Assembly: GCA_025716855.1 (NCBI GenBank)
Contig: JAIXMQ010000031.1
Coordinates: 1-64,000, forward strand
Length of the DNA stretch: 64,000 nucleotides
Direction of reading: 5' to 3'
Source: Pilaira anomala
Taxonomy: Eukaryota; Mucoromycota; Mucoromycetes; Mucorales; Mucoraceae
Notes under the pieces: model-generated
The model's database searches: none
What the model was told of the DNA's origin: nothing
Seen by the model: only the letters and a program-made list of their open reading frames with translations
In this document: positions 31,170 to 43,714 of the stretch, in pieces
How positions within the stretch are numbered: the stretch's first letter is position 1
Layout: the number at the start of each line of letters is the position of its first letter
Program-made: the position numbers and the translations under genes

Positions 31170-34100
31170 TTAATCTTCTTCTGCAAGCATTAATTTCTTT
31201 TTGGTTAAAGTATTTTGTGTTATATTTGTGGTATCTGTAGAAATAATATCTTTCGTTTTGTTTGTTATTGTACTTTCGGTATGTGGTGATTGACTCCCAG
31301 GTGATGTAGTAGTTGTTTCACTATGCGAATCCATATCTCCAGTAGGTGTTGTGAAGTTAGTTTGGATTGTAGTGAGATTAGTAGTAGTTATAGTAGTAGT
31401 TGTATGATTATTGTTAGTTGTAGTTGTTGTAGCAGAGGTTTCACCGATAGAGGTTGGATCGATTGAACCATAAGTGTATATAGGTTGAGATAAATCAGTT
31501 TCATGTCCACAATGTCGTTTACTTATTGAATTTTCAATTGATATAGAAGAAGCTCTTTTTTTATGACGTGCAGCATCTATTGTGTCAATAGCAGTAGCAA
31601 TCACCGACCCAACAACAGTAGCATTTGCAGCATGCGTAGTAACAGGATCAACATGCTCAGATTTTTCATGTGATACAGACACTGCAATTTCCATGACACG
31701 ATCAAACCAATCCTGAGGATCATGATCACTATAAATCAACTCAGATTTTCCCTCCCATTCCTTTCTTAATCCTTGTAAATTTAAATCAGCTTCTACATCC
31801 AATTGCAAATGAGTTGGGATATTATAGATATGATAGATCATTTGATCAATAGCGAATTGAAATAAGGAAGTGACCTTAAGTAACTTGGTGAATACATCTA
31901 CAACCACTCTTTTACTCGTTAAATGGTCTCTTGTGACGATTTCTGAAATCCATTCAAGGTGGGATGGACAAGTAAAAGTAGATAAGCTTGTATCGGGTTG
32001 AAGTATCCAGTCTTCCGGCGGACAAAATTGTCGAACGACTTCAATTTCAGCGGAAGAAAGATGCCATTCACAATTTCGAATACGTTCCATGAGTCTTTGT
32101 CCGTTTGGTGTGTGCCTTACAAAACTATAGATCCAGGTACGTGCCTCTGTCATAGCTTGTACGAAAGTAGCCATATGATCCATGAATTCTACAGATGGAG
32201 GTGGAGCAAATGGAATATAAGCCATCAATCTTCCAAAGAAGCGCATGCGACCTTGTTGATCATAACAACAATGTACTTTACTAAAGAACTGAAGTAATGT
32301 ACTATTCAACAATCCACAATAATAATCTGCATCTTGCCAAGGATAATCAGGTTTGATTGTGAAATAAATACATTGATTTGTAACGGCTACACGAGTTTTA
32401 TCTACAAAAAATCTTTGCCTTGGTTGAGATCGAGTATAGTATCCACAATTGATTGGATGTATAATCTTGACAGGTACTTCAGTTCCACACTTGTTATATT
32501 GACAATGGGCAATTTCTTTATCTTTTTTATCTCCTTGTAATGCCTCGCGTGCGTCACGTAAGTAAGTATAAAGTGAGGCGATAGGTGAACCTTGTCCATA
32601 TTCATCAAATTCTTTCTTCAGTTTATCTGCATCTTCTTTATTGACCATGATCATAGAATAAAATGAAATCTCTGGATTTTCGGTGTCTAGGTTACAGTAA
32701 GGCCAATAAGCTTCTGCTGCGGACATTTCTTTACGACTCAGACGTAAAGGATCTCTATCTCTCCAGAATTCTCCTTCTTTACCACCACCAGTAGAAGAAC
32801 TGATGGTTTTACCGTTCCAATAAAAGCAAGGCTTTAACCAGCGTTCACATGCTTCTTCCCCAAATGCTTCTCTTGCCCAACTTGTTCTGACTACCAATGA
32901 ATAAACCGGGTTTGTATTTGGACCTCGGTTCCAGTTTAAAGGAGTAGGTTCACTTGAAGGAGAATCATCACCCGACCTATTTTGTTCTCCATCACATAAC
33001 CTGGGTAAATGTGCTGTGATTGTATTTAATTCTTCTAGGCAAGAGGCAGTAGGTAAAACAAAAGCAAATGAAGCATGTTTGGAAGTCAAGATACGATTTG
33101 ATTCATCCAAAGGAGCTAATTTAAACTTGATATCTTTGTTAGTGGTGGGATTATTTGGGTCGAATTTTTGATAGAGATCCAAGAGCTCAACTAGAGATAT
33201 CTTTCTCGAAGTGTTTCTAACATACAGTGTGTGATCTGTATTAGGTAAAGTAGTGGTACGTTTGCAGATTCGAAATACAAGTGAGTCCGTTTGAACTTTT
33301 GGCCATACTTTGTAAGGTTCAAATTCATACATGTCTAATAATTTGCAATTTTTCCAAATCCATTCTCTGATATGTTGAGCGAATTCAAGTACGGTCCATT
33401 GACTTGGAGTAACTAGACATATTTGACCTGTAGCATCATCACAACGTTGAAGAGCAACCCACATAAAGTAAAGGTAAGCTTGTGAACCTCTTCCACCTAA
33501 TTTCTCTTCATCATATATCACCGGATCAGGTTGAGCTACATAGCCAGTCTTTCGAATTATATAAGGTGGATTAGTGACGATAAAATCGAATTTTTGTGAA
33601 GCATTTCGTAAAGCTTTAAGACAAGCCTTTTCAAAGGGATCCATTTGATTAGCGGTATCTGAAATAAAAGGATTTGTGTCTTCGCGTAACTTGAGAGAAT
33701 CATTACAGAAAAGTCTGAGACGATTGATCATACCTGGTTTCAGATCGACACCTAATTCTTTTAACCTTTCATATAAAGGAAATAAATGAACCATCATATT
33801 AATCTTACAGAGTTGATAAGCAAATGGATCAATTTCAATACCCCAAATATGATCTGGTATATCTCTTGCTAATAAAGTAGTCAATTTAACGGGATTATTC
33901 CAAACAGTTGATTTACAAGCTTTTATGAATCGCGTCAAGAATTCACATAGAAAGGAACCCATACCCAGACAAGGATCGAATACGCGCAACATGGTAGTTT
34001 TCTCTCTTAAATGTTGAGTTAATAAAGGTAAAGTAGCACATTTATCCCACATGAATTGAATAATTGGTTGAGGTGTATAGAATTGACCATGATCTTTTTG

Positions 34101-34809
34101 ATGTTTTTGAACATAAGCTTCTAAGAAGTGAGTTGTATAGAATTTAGAAAAGATGGCATCAATGCGAGATAAAATAAAGCTGGCGTCATATCTCTTGGGT
34201 AATAATTGTTTATGTAAGTCATTTAAAATTGATAAATTGTTGCTACGATCATAAGAAAGATAAAGCCATAAAAATGGTTGATCGTTATCATCTTCTTTTC
34301 CATTTAATAATGAATCATGACTTGAAAAAAGTCTCATGAAATCTTTAAACTTGTGTAAAAATACTTCTTGAATAAAACTAACATAGACTGTCATAAATCC
34401 TGTCATTAAGCAGTATAAATCTTCTGATAACAAGTCTTGTGTATTTACATCCATCCTGCGCAGCAAAAAAGTGACAGCAGCAGAAGGTGCATAAGTATCT
34501 ATTTAAAAAAAGGAATTAATATTTATTTATCTCTTTAATTTATCTTGTATGCATACCTTTTTTATCTGAAATAGCTTGTTTTACTTTCATAAGAATTACA
34601 CCCAACATGTCTACTATTTCATTCACTTGTGCGTCGCTCATTTCAACACTAGACTTTTTTGCAACTGTTGTTGTTATTGGTGTCGTCACAAAGCGAATAT
34701 CTTTTTCAACTCGTCTTGTTTTATCTGGTGCTATATTGGGTATAGGTATAGGTGAAGATGGTGTTGAACCTAAAGAAAGTCCAATTCGATTAAGGTTGTT
34801 ATTTGTCAT
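31170..34809 (-). CDS. Eco57I/TaqI-type adenine-N6 DNA methyltransferase-like protein
   Basis: Two exons (about 34809-34557 and 34498-31170) give 1,193 residues. Before the core is HGQFYTPQPI (~221), the lead-in typical of HsdM/Eco57I methylases. SAM motif I is VFDPCLGMGSF (~258), motif II GIEIDP (~304), motif III near CNDSL (~349), and catalytic motif IV FIVTNPPYI (~391). Further on are WPKVQTDSLVFRICKR, RQRFFVDKTRVAVTNQCIYF, and LLNSTLLQFFSK with GRLMAYIPFAPP, which match the C-terminal recognition part of TaqI/Eco57I enzymes. The last ~200 residues are Thr/Asn-rich with KKRASSI and SKRHCGH. No endonuclease motif was recognised. Such enzymes are bacterial or archaeal by origin; the intron and AT-rich coding show it is settled in the fungal genome. 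Methylation of adenine in DNA is inferred from NPPY. Confidence 0.85.
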
Positions 34810-35970
34810 TAAGCAAGTTTATTTTTTATTTTTTATTAAGAAAAGGAAAAAGGAAAAAGGGAATAAAATAAAAAAGAAAAACAAAAAAAAAGAGGGCGTA
34901 TCAAATTTTGACATTAAAAAAAAAATAAATTTCCTCGTTTATATAGAGTCACACTTCTTCTTTATTTAAAAAAGAAGAAAAGAAGAAAAAAAAAAGGATT
35001 TCATTGTTAACATGAAACGTTTATATATACAACGCGTCTCTACTGTTAATATCTGTTTGAACCAACAAAGCGCAACACACACATAAACGCGCCTCACCTC
35101 CGTGTGTCCCGCCTGTTTGGTATATTTTCTCGCGTGCGAAATTATGTAATTCAACAAAACCAGCTTTTTTTATTTAAAATCTTGATTCACTTGTTTCTAA
35201 ACTCTCTTTTTCCCATGTAATTGTAAACAATAATGTATAATTACTAAAATATTTATATTCTCATGACCGTACTAATGCATGACGTTTTTAGAATTCCTGT
35301 AGCACAAAAAAAGCGATACCTGAACTTGAATTTTATCTTTTTTATTGTTTCTCACAAAGGCCATGTTGCTATGGTTATGTTGCAGCGTATCTATTTCTGA
35401 ATACGGAAAAAAAACAACTTGGTTCCTAATTATCTAAACATAATAGAAGTCATGTTACGTTCTAGTTAAATATTTTTTTTTTTATAGAAAAATTCTGCTT
35501 TTTGCAGATCTTCAAGAAATATAAGTTGCAGTAAGTAAATACGGAAAAATAGTGTCCGCTAGCATAGTATCACTATCCAAGAAAAAAAAGGGGGGGAGGG
35601 GGCTGGTTTACATAATTAACTAATCGAGATTTGGGGGAGACTACAGCGTAATAATAAGGTGTTGTGTACCCAGATAAATCCTCGAGTATCGGACAATAGC
35701 ACCACATAAAACTTGGTTATAATCACTTTCGAGAGATCAATAACCCTAAACATTTTTTAGCATACATTTGCTTATTTTGTTGTTTCTTTTATAACTTCAT
35801 ATCAAAATATGTGAATTGATGTATTACGGTTTTTACTTATTATCATTACTAAATTTCATATATTGATATTTAAGTAAAAAAATAAAATAAAAAAATAGGC
35901 AGCACTTATTTTAGTAGGTTTGGAACTTTTTATTATCTATGTACAAAAAAAAATATAAACAGAGTGTAAT
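34810..35970. other. Intergenic region between the methyltransferase-like gene and DPH1
   Basis: About 1.2 kb, upstream of the methyltransferase gene and downstream of DPH1. It has A-rich tracts next to the methyltransferase start, a small GC-richer patch around 35030-35110 (ACAACGCGTCTC, ACGCGCCTCACC) and a G-run near 35591. No supported gene. Confidence 0.5.
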
Positions 35971-37656
35971 CTATTCTTTAGCAGCAACAGGTCTTCTCTT
36001 ACGAGGTGCACCTCTACCGTGATTAGGGGTCCATGGCCCTAAACTATCGTTAGCATAGAAATCCATAGGATAAACATCTTGCCATTCTGCCTTTCCAAGT
36101 GCGATAGATGCTTCGTAGGGTGTCAATAAAGGTTTGGGGAATGCATAACCCCAATCAATAGAGAGTCTGGGACATGCGATTTGAATCCACCTATATACAT
36201 AAATAAAAAATAAAAAAAGAAAGGAAACATATTTAGATCACAACATATGCGTATATATCAAGTGTTTACTTACGCATCAACATCTTCAAATTGCTCGAGT
36301 TTACCAGGGAAAATTTCCGATAATAAGACATTTACGGATTCCTTTCCCTGATCTTTAATACATTGTTCGAGGTATTCCAAAATTTGAGGTTTACCCTGGC
36401 GACCTAATGTACCTAAAACAAGACCATATTTTTTTGCTTCTTTTGCAACAGTGATAGCATGCTTACGAAGTGAGTGCATTTCATTATGATCATATCTCTC
36501 ACGAGTGAATGTTTTACCATAAGGGTTATACCTAAAGTCAATATGATTAAGTAAGATATAAAATAAAAAAAGTAAAATAAAAACTTACTGGAAAGCGGGT
36601 AAATGAGGGTTATGAATCATGATAGACTCTAAATGGAATCGTCCATCACCAATACAAACAATATAATCCATATCCGTCAACTTGGGTGATGTACAGCCCA
36701 AGATTTCACCAGGTGATAAAGGCTTCGATTGAGGAATAAATACAGTGTAGTCTTCTGAAAGAGGTTCTCTAGATGCTTGAAGTGCTGCAGCAAATTGAAT
36801 TGTACTCACTAATACAAGTCTCTTTCCCTTTTCAAAATTCTTTTTAACTGTTGCGATGAAATGTTGTGTATCAATTCCAATATCAACAAAAACATAAAGT
36901 GTTTCAATTGTTGTAATATCGACAGGTACTAAACAACTATGACCATAATGTACTAAAAAATCGCATCCAAGTGCACGGGCTGTATAATCATCGATACAAC
37001 AGGCACCATATGTAACATCTCCCATAATTAAGGTTTCGGCATCACAGAAACTATATTAAGAATTAGTCTATAAATTCTTCAATAAATGTATCCATAAAAG
37101 CTTACATTTCAAGGATATCTGCAAGCAAACAAGCAAACATCATTAAACCTTCGGGTAATTGAAGTGCAACTATTTTTTAAAAAACATATCAGTATGTATG
37201 AATTGCATGTAATAATATATATATTGTACCTCTTTTGGCTTTGGCTTTTCTAACTCTCCAAACAGTTTTGTGGATTTCAAAGTTATAATTGGAAGGGATC
37301 TAACGAAAAAAAAAAAAGATCATATTAATAAACCAAAACGTGATTCGCATAACAAAAAGTTATAGTTACAGTTTCAATCGACTTATTTAACAAAGGGTCG
37401 TTCAGGATTTCATCGGGAACTTGATTAGCTACACGATTAGAGCGTGCTCTTGGTGCCTCTAAAATACAAGTGTCAGTTAAATGAAGTACTTGGTTATCGA
37501 AAAGGGGAAAGTTACTTTACTTGCAAAACCGACAGCACCATCCTCAATAGCGCCTGCTTCAGTATTTTCTTCAGAAGCTGCCTTTTTAGAGCGCCCGACA
37601 AATCGCTTTCTAGGTTTCTTGACTTCTTCAGAAACAATAACAGGCTCTTGTTCCAT
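35971..37656 (-). CDS. DPH1: 2-(3-amino-3-carboxypropyl)histidine synthase subunit Dph1
   Basis: Seven exons (about 37656-37520, 37458-37370, 37299-37230, 37169-37106, 37050-36589, 36531-36274, 36190-35971) encode roughly 432 residues. With Dph2 it starts diphthamide synthesis on eEF2, using a non-canonical radical-SAM Fe-S cluster. The three cluster cysteines appear in their usual places: [25 protein letters not shown] and [14 protein letters not shown]. Other family blocks are [31 protein letters not shown] and GTLGRQGKP. Short exons 3 and 4 are supported by exact continuation of the conserved protein across each junction. The end [15 protein letters not shown] is basic. A roughly 610-bp gap separates it from the divergent COX15 gene. 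Confidence 0.93.
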
Positions 37657-38267
37657 TTGCTCGTTATTATGTCAAGTGTTAAAAGTAAAAAATAAAATAA
37701 AAAAATTGATAGAAAAATATGCTGCACTACATATGAAGATGGTTCGTAACTAAGCCACCCATAGAATGGTTTGAAAAAATATGTACTTCCAAGATCAAAC
37801 TGAATAGTAAAAGATATGTATTAGTTCGTTTCTATTACAGTAGTTATCCCAATAAGTTGATGGCAGTGTAATTCTCAATTGCATTAAGAGAAGGATACAT
37901 ATCATTTGAAATGTATTACTAATCATTTTTACTTTCACCGCGCATTTAAACTAGCTTTTATATCGTTAATTGAATCCAAGATTTACGTTCCCAGTTTCTG
38001 TGTAGCATATCAAAGAATAAGCACTTTTTTGAGTCATATTCAATCCGTTTAATATTCATTAAAGTCAAAAGAGCTATCCCTGTCAACTTTATATTTTTAA
38101 ATTCAGCCCTGGTTTGGATGTTACACGAGTCTTTAACATTTTTTTCTTTTTTCTTTTTATAAAAGAGTGGTCTGATAAACTTCTCGCTTTTCTTTCTCGT
38201 TGTTCTAACTTATAACCCCCCGCTCTTTTTTTCTGACACCCTTCACTTTTTCGAGTTTGTCGACAAT
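37657..38267. promoter_or_regulatory. Shared promoter region of DPH1 and COX15
   Basis: Divergent genes read away from this 0.6-kb stretch. A TATAAAAGAG box lies at about 38156-38165, some 105 bp before the COX15 start, followed by a C/T-rich tract. No coding region supported. Confidence 0.45.
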
Positions 38268-39747
38268 ATGATCCGCTCAGCATTGAAAAGATCCCTCACA
38301 GGTCTTGGTAGAATGGCAGCACGCCAACCTAATATCGTTCCTACTAGATCTTTTTTAACCAAAACAACACAATATAAAGCCAACAGTTTACAGGCCTTTA
38401 ACCAAAGCTTTAAGAATAGCTTTATTGCTGCACAAAAAAGATGTTTAACAGTTGCTAATACAGCTCCTATCGCAACTGTCGTTACAAAGCCTGCTGTTGC
38501 ATATTGGCTTTATTTCAATGCTGGTATGGTATTTTCTATCATTGTTGTAGGTGGATTAACTCGTTTAACCGAGAGTGGTTTATCTATTACTGAATGGAAT
38601 GTTATTTCCGGTATGAAACCACCGAGATCTGCTTTAGAGTGGGAAGAAGAATTCGAAAAATACAAGCAATTCCCTGAATATAAATTGTAAGATTTTTATC
38701 ACATATTTTTTTAGAGCGAGAGAGATAATGAGAATACGTTTTCTAATCTATTCAATATATGAATATACATCACATAGGTTAAATCGAAACATGACTATAG
38801 AAGAATTCAAAAATATTTTTTACTGGGAATGGTCTCATCGTATGATCGGTCGATTCATCGGCGTTTCATTCATTTTACCCGGTCTTTACTTCGCTTCAAA
38901 GGGACACATGTCTCGACGTGTCGCAAAGCAAACTTTTGCTATTACTAGTTTAATAGGTTTCCAGGTAATTTATATACATAATGATATACATTTTTTTTTG
39001 TACACAAGTGACTCAATTGTTTATATATAGGGTTTCATGGGATGGTATATGGTTAAATCAGGACTTTCTGAAGCACTTATGAAGGAACCTGGATCTGTTC
39101 CTCGTGTCAGTCAATACCGTTTGACAGCTCATTTAGCTACTGCTATTGCTATTTATGGCAGTACAATTTTTGTTGCTGCTGATATCATTCGTCAAAATAA
39201 GATTGCTTCAGGAAAATATCCCCAAGCTACTGCTGCCATGTTAAATAACCCCATCTTGAAGCGTTTCCGTATTGCCTCTCATAGTATTGGTGCTTTGATG
39301 ATGCTTACTGTTCTTTCTGGTGGTTTAGTTGCTGGCTTAGATGCTGGTTTAATTTATAACGAATTCCCCTTCATGGGTGAAGGTATTATTCCTCCTACCA
39401 ACGAACTTTGGTCTGACGATTATGTTAAGCCCACTGATAAGGGTAAATGGCGTAATCTTTTAGAGAACCCTACTACTGTTCAATTTGATCATCGTACTTT
39501 AGCTGAAACTACTGCTACTTTAACTACTGCATTATGGTTATATTCTAGAAGACTTCCTTTACCCAAGAACGCTAGATTAGCTGTTAATACCATGATGGGT
39601 GCTGTTGTTCTTCAAGTTACCTTGGGTATTTCTACTTTAATTTATATGGTTCCTCTTCAATTAGCTGCTGCTCATCAAGCAGGTGCTCTTGTTTTATTAA
39701 CATCTAATTACTGGCTGATCCATGCTTTACGTCGTGTGCCGTTATAG
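38268..39747 (+). CDS. COX15: Heme A synthase Cox15
   Basis: Three exons (about 38268-38686, 38778-38964, 39031-39747) encode 440 residues. It oxidises heme O to heme A in the mitochondrial inner membrane for cytochrome c oxidase. The N-terminus is an Arg/Ser-rich mitochondrial targeting peptide (MIRSALKRSLTGLGRMAARQ). The conserved histidines expected to bind heme are in WEWSHRMIGR, RLTAHLATA, FDHRTLAE and AAHQAGAL. Other family blocks: GGLTRLTESGLSITEW, GFMGWYMVKSGL, DAGLIYNEFPFMG. Eight membrane helices fit the hydrophobic pattern. Length matches yeast and animal proteins. The coding sequence shows no damage. Confidence 0.96.
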
Positions 39748-39947
39748 AAAAATAATAATTATTTATTTAAACAAATAAACAAAAAAAGTAAACATTTTTA
39801 AAGACAAAACTCTAGTGTAATGTTTCAAATTGCTTATTTTTTTAAAAAAATAAGGGGATGTAATATAGTTTTTTGCTATTTAATTAGTAATACAAAAGAT
39901 GGAGGAGTGTATAAATGGGGAGGGAGGGGGGGATGATTAGAAGGTGA

Positions 39948-42900
39948 CTATAAGAAGCGAGCTAATTCACTGGAACTAATATTTAAGTTGGGAGATTGAG
40001 CGTTCAAGGCACGGATAAGTTCGATTAAGTGAGCGCGAGTAGTCTCCTTCAATTGATCCTCATCAGAAAGAACTTGAGAAAAGATATGAAGGAATTGAGG
40101 CAAGTTACCAAAGACATATGAATTGTGGCTACTGAATAACTTGAAAAGACAGTCAAACACGGGAGTATTTTCTTCATAATCAGCCTTTAAAGGTAAAGCA
40201 TTTGCAAAAGTAGGTAAAACTTGATCCAAAGGAACAGCTTCGGGATGAGCTAATATTAAACGAGCGACAGCACCGGCAGCATTATCAACAGTGTTGGGGA
40301 TAGTTTGGTTACTGAAAAGAGGAGAAAGAGCTGTCAATAAAGTAGGGTAATGTTGACTTAAATCAACTTGTGTGTTAATAGCCAAAGAACCTAAAGCAAA
40401 GGCAGCATTACTACGAACGAGTTCATCTTCATCGCTACAGGCCTTAACGAAAAGTTGTAATAAACGCTCAGTGTAAGGAGTAATGGCAGATTTAAGACCA
40501 CCAACACATTCACCTAAACAACCAATAGCCATAGATCTTTCAGCTTGAGTCTTGGTAGGCTTATAATACTTGACAATGAGAGGCATATAAACTTCAAAGT
40601 ATTTAGCAAAGTTAGGGCCAACAGTTTCACATAAGGCAGCAACAAGGTCACCGGCAGAACTGATTAAAATGGACTCAGATTCTAAATCATCGTCTTCTTC
40701 ATCATAGTCTCCATCTTCAAAGCCTTGTTGGCAAATAGATTTCTTTTCAAAGATTTCTAAAAGGTTATGAGCAATATCTTCAAGGCATTCATTGACAAGA
40801 ATGGGACCCATCAAACGAAGAGCAGTGACGAATTCTTGACAAGTTTGAACAACAACGGTTCTATCATCCTCTTCCTTCCATAATTCCAAAGTCATGGGGA
40901 TGACTGAGGAGATCAAGTTTTGAACATCATTATGAACAGTGTAGGTAGCAGGAACACCGGGAGTCCAAGGTGCAGGGTTAGACATAACATAAAGAGTCTT
41001 GAGGAAAGTGAACAAACTTTGAGTAGCAGATTTACGGACACCATCAAAGATATGGCTAGTAAGCTTTTGCAATTCAATGAGGGAAGTATCGACATAAGGC
41101 AAGAAGTGAGTCTTTGTGTTGGCAAAGAGTTCACCTAATGCATCAACGGCGAATTCCTTTTCATCAGCAATAGCAGAATTGAAGTTGAAGTTCTCAAAGT
41201 CATCGTCCAAATCATCATCAATACCACCGGTAGTTAAATCAACTTCTTCATCTAAAACGGTTTCGTTCTTTTCTTCAGCTTTACAAGAGGCAATGATTTC
41301 AGGCATAATAGTGGGTAAATAGGCAGCGAATTCTTCGCCAAAGACACGAGCAAAGTTAGAGAATAAAGCGAAAGAACATTCACGAAGACGAGGGGAATCT
41401 AATTGAAGTTGCTCGACAGCAAGGCCCATCAAGTTTTGAACATAGGGTCTGAATACTTCAGCACCAATTGCTTCAGCAATAGAACCAGCGGTATCAGAGG
41501 CAACACCACGAAGTAATTGATCCTCAGGGGTTTCCTTAAGAGACATGAATTGAACGATACGAGGTAAGACTTCGTTAAAGTAAGGACGGAAATCGTCACC
41601 AGCGGCATGAGCAGCACTACCAATGGCGGCAATGACAGTAGCACGAGTTTCAGTTTGAGGAGCATGTTCCAACAAGAACAAGAGCTTTTCCATCAATACT
41701 TGAAGATATTGAACAATATCAGAACCGAGACCTTCGAGAATAGCATCAAGAGCATTACAAGCGTGCTTGGTAACTTCAGCGTTGTTATCGCTCATCAATT
41801 GAAAAACAAGAGGTAAAAGAATTTGATGGTGCTCAGAGATATCGTTAGGCATTTCTTCAGCGAGACAACCAAGAGCCATACAAGCAGCACGACGAACCTT
41901 AATCTCTGGGTCTTGGAGACCAGTGCATACAAGAGGAAGAAGTTCGTTCAACTTGTTGGCAATGATATCAGTACAACCTTCAACAGTGACAGCAAATGCC
42001 ATCATAGCAGCCTTACGATAGTTGGGGTTAGGGTTTTGAATGTAGTTTAAAACAAAAGGCATTACAACAGGGAAGATCTTTTGAGGAGGAATGTTAGTAG
42101 CTAAGGCATTCAAGACCTTGTAAGCAACCTATACACAAAAAATATACGCACATATTTAGTAAAATGAGACTAACTAATACCAGATATTGTTTTAACTTAC
42201 ACGAGAGGCGGAATCCTCATCAATATCTTCAGGATCTTCTTCGGTACCAATAGGCATTAATCTTTCAACAATAGGTCCAACTAATTTCAAACTTCTAATT
42301 TTGTTTTGTTTGCTTTTTTTTTTTTTAATAAAAAAAAAGAGAAAAAAAGTTAAGACTAGGCTTCGAGTTATATAAAAGAAATTACTTACTAAACAGCAGC
42401 CCACATCAAGAAAGATAAAGCAAGAACACGAATGTTGTCCTCTATTTTAGGATTAGCGCCAATAGTTAAGAAGAAATCAATCAAATTAGCTAAATGGTCA
42501 CTTAACAAAGGAGCATCCAACATCAACAAAGTATCGAAGACTTCAAAGATTTGAGAAGCATTATCCTCATCATCGTCCTTGATACATTCTTCCAAGACAT
42601 TGACCATTCTAGGAATGATTGCTTTGAACATTTTCTATAAAAACACCGTTAATGTTTTTTTTTTGATAAAATAAATTTGATTCGACGTTTCTTAGGGAAC
42701 TTACAATAGTAGGCTTATCCTCGCTATCAACGAATTCAGAGAGTTTACCAAGAACTAATACCGTAGTAATTCTAACTTGCTTGCTTTCGGGATCGGCAAT
42801 CAACTTGTTGAAAAGATCGAATAAGGATACTGTATTGTTCATGAAAAAATCGGCAATCACTTCGAACAAAGTGTACAAACAATAGATACCAATTTCACGA

Positions 42901-43532
42901 TGAGATGCATTTTGGCTAACGCAGGATTCATTCAAGAAACCTAATAATGTAGGCCACTTCTCATCAGGCATATCAATACTAGCAACAGAAGAAATAACTC
43001 TGGCAATAGAGTGACGAACAGCTTGACTATTTTTTTTTTTTTAGAAAAAAAAATCGTCTTATTAGAATATTGTATATAAAATTTTAATTTTGATCTACTT
43101 ACTGTTGTTCGTTAAGGGCAATATTCAAGAGTTGTGCACGCAAGTTAACCTTGACAGCCTCTTGGATTTGAGACCACCACTTTGTAGTTCTCTTACGCAA
43201 CTCAACAGCTGCCAACTGACGGACTTGGAAGTGAGGTGAGCGAGAAATAATCTCGATAAGAGCAGGAACACAGTCAGCAGAAGCATAATATTGAGTGTTT
43301 AAAGCAGAGGTAGCCTAGAAAAAAAAAGTCTATGTAAATATGCTGAAAGAGGAGAGGGGGGTAAAACAGGTCTTACGTTTCTAATAGTTTCGGAATCTTG
43401 GGCCTGAGCCAAGCTGGTCAAAAGTTCATCAAGGCCTGTAAGAAATTGCTATATGAAATAAGGGGAAAATAGTTTCGTTAAGTCAACAGCTAAATGTCAT
43501 TCAGTTAGATCTCTCTTTTTTTTTACCTCCAT
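39948..43532 (-). CDS. KAP123: Importin beta family karyopherin Kap123 / importin-4
   Basis: Seven exons (about 43532-43527, 43448-43377, 43314-43103, 43026-42705, 42634-42390, 42312-42201, 42128-39948) sum to 1,049 residues, close to yeast Kap123 and human IPO4. It imports ribosomal proteins and histones into the nucleus. HEAT repeats run throughout, for example RRAACMALGCLAEEMP, TRATVIAAIGSAAHAAGDDF and VRSNAAFALGSLAINT. Acidic loops (DDDLDDDFENF; DYDEEDDDLES) fit the family. Kap123 is favoured over Kap121/Pse1 by the AAIGSAAHAAG block and the EENTPVFDCLFKLF end. The first exon is only 6 nt (Met-Glu), spliced to QFLTGLDELL. The Mlp1/Tpr-like gene ends 182 bp upstream on the same strand. Confidence 0.9.
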
Positions 43533-43714
43533 TTTTTTTATAGTTTGAACTTTAGTTGAAAAAGACGAAAAAAAAAAAGAAAAATTTTGTTTCGTGAACC
43601 GAATTAAGCTCCTTTAACAGTCACTTCAATGGATCGTTTACAGCATTATTATTTTATGTACATACATTTTTACTTTAGCTTTATTTAATAGAAATAATAT
43701 TTATGATAATGAAT

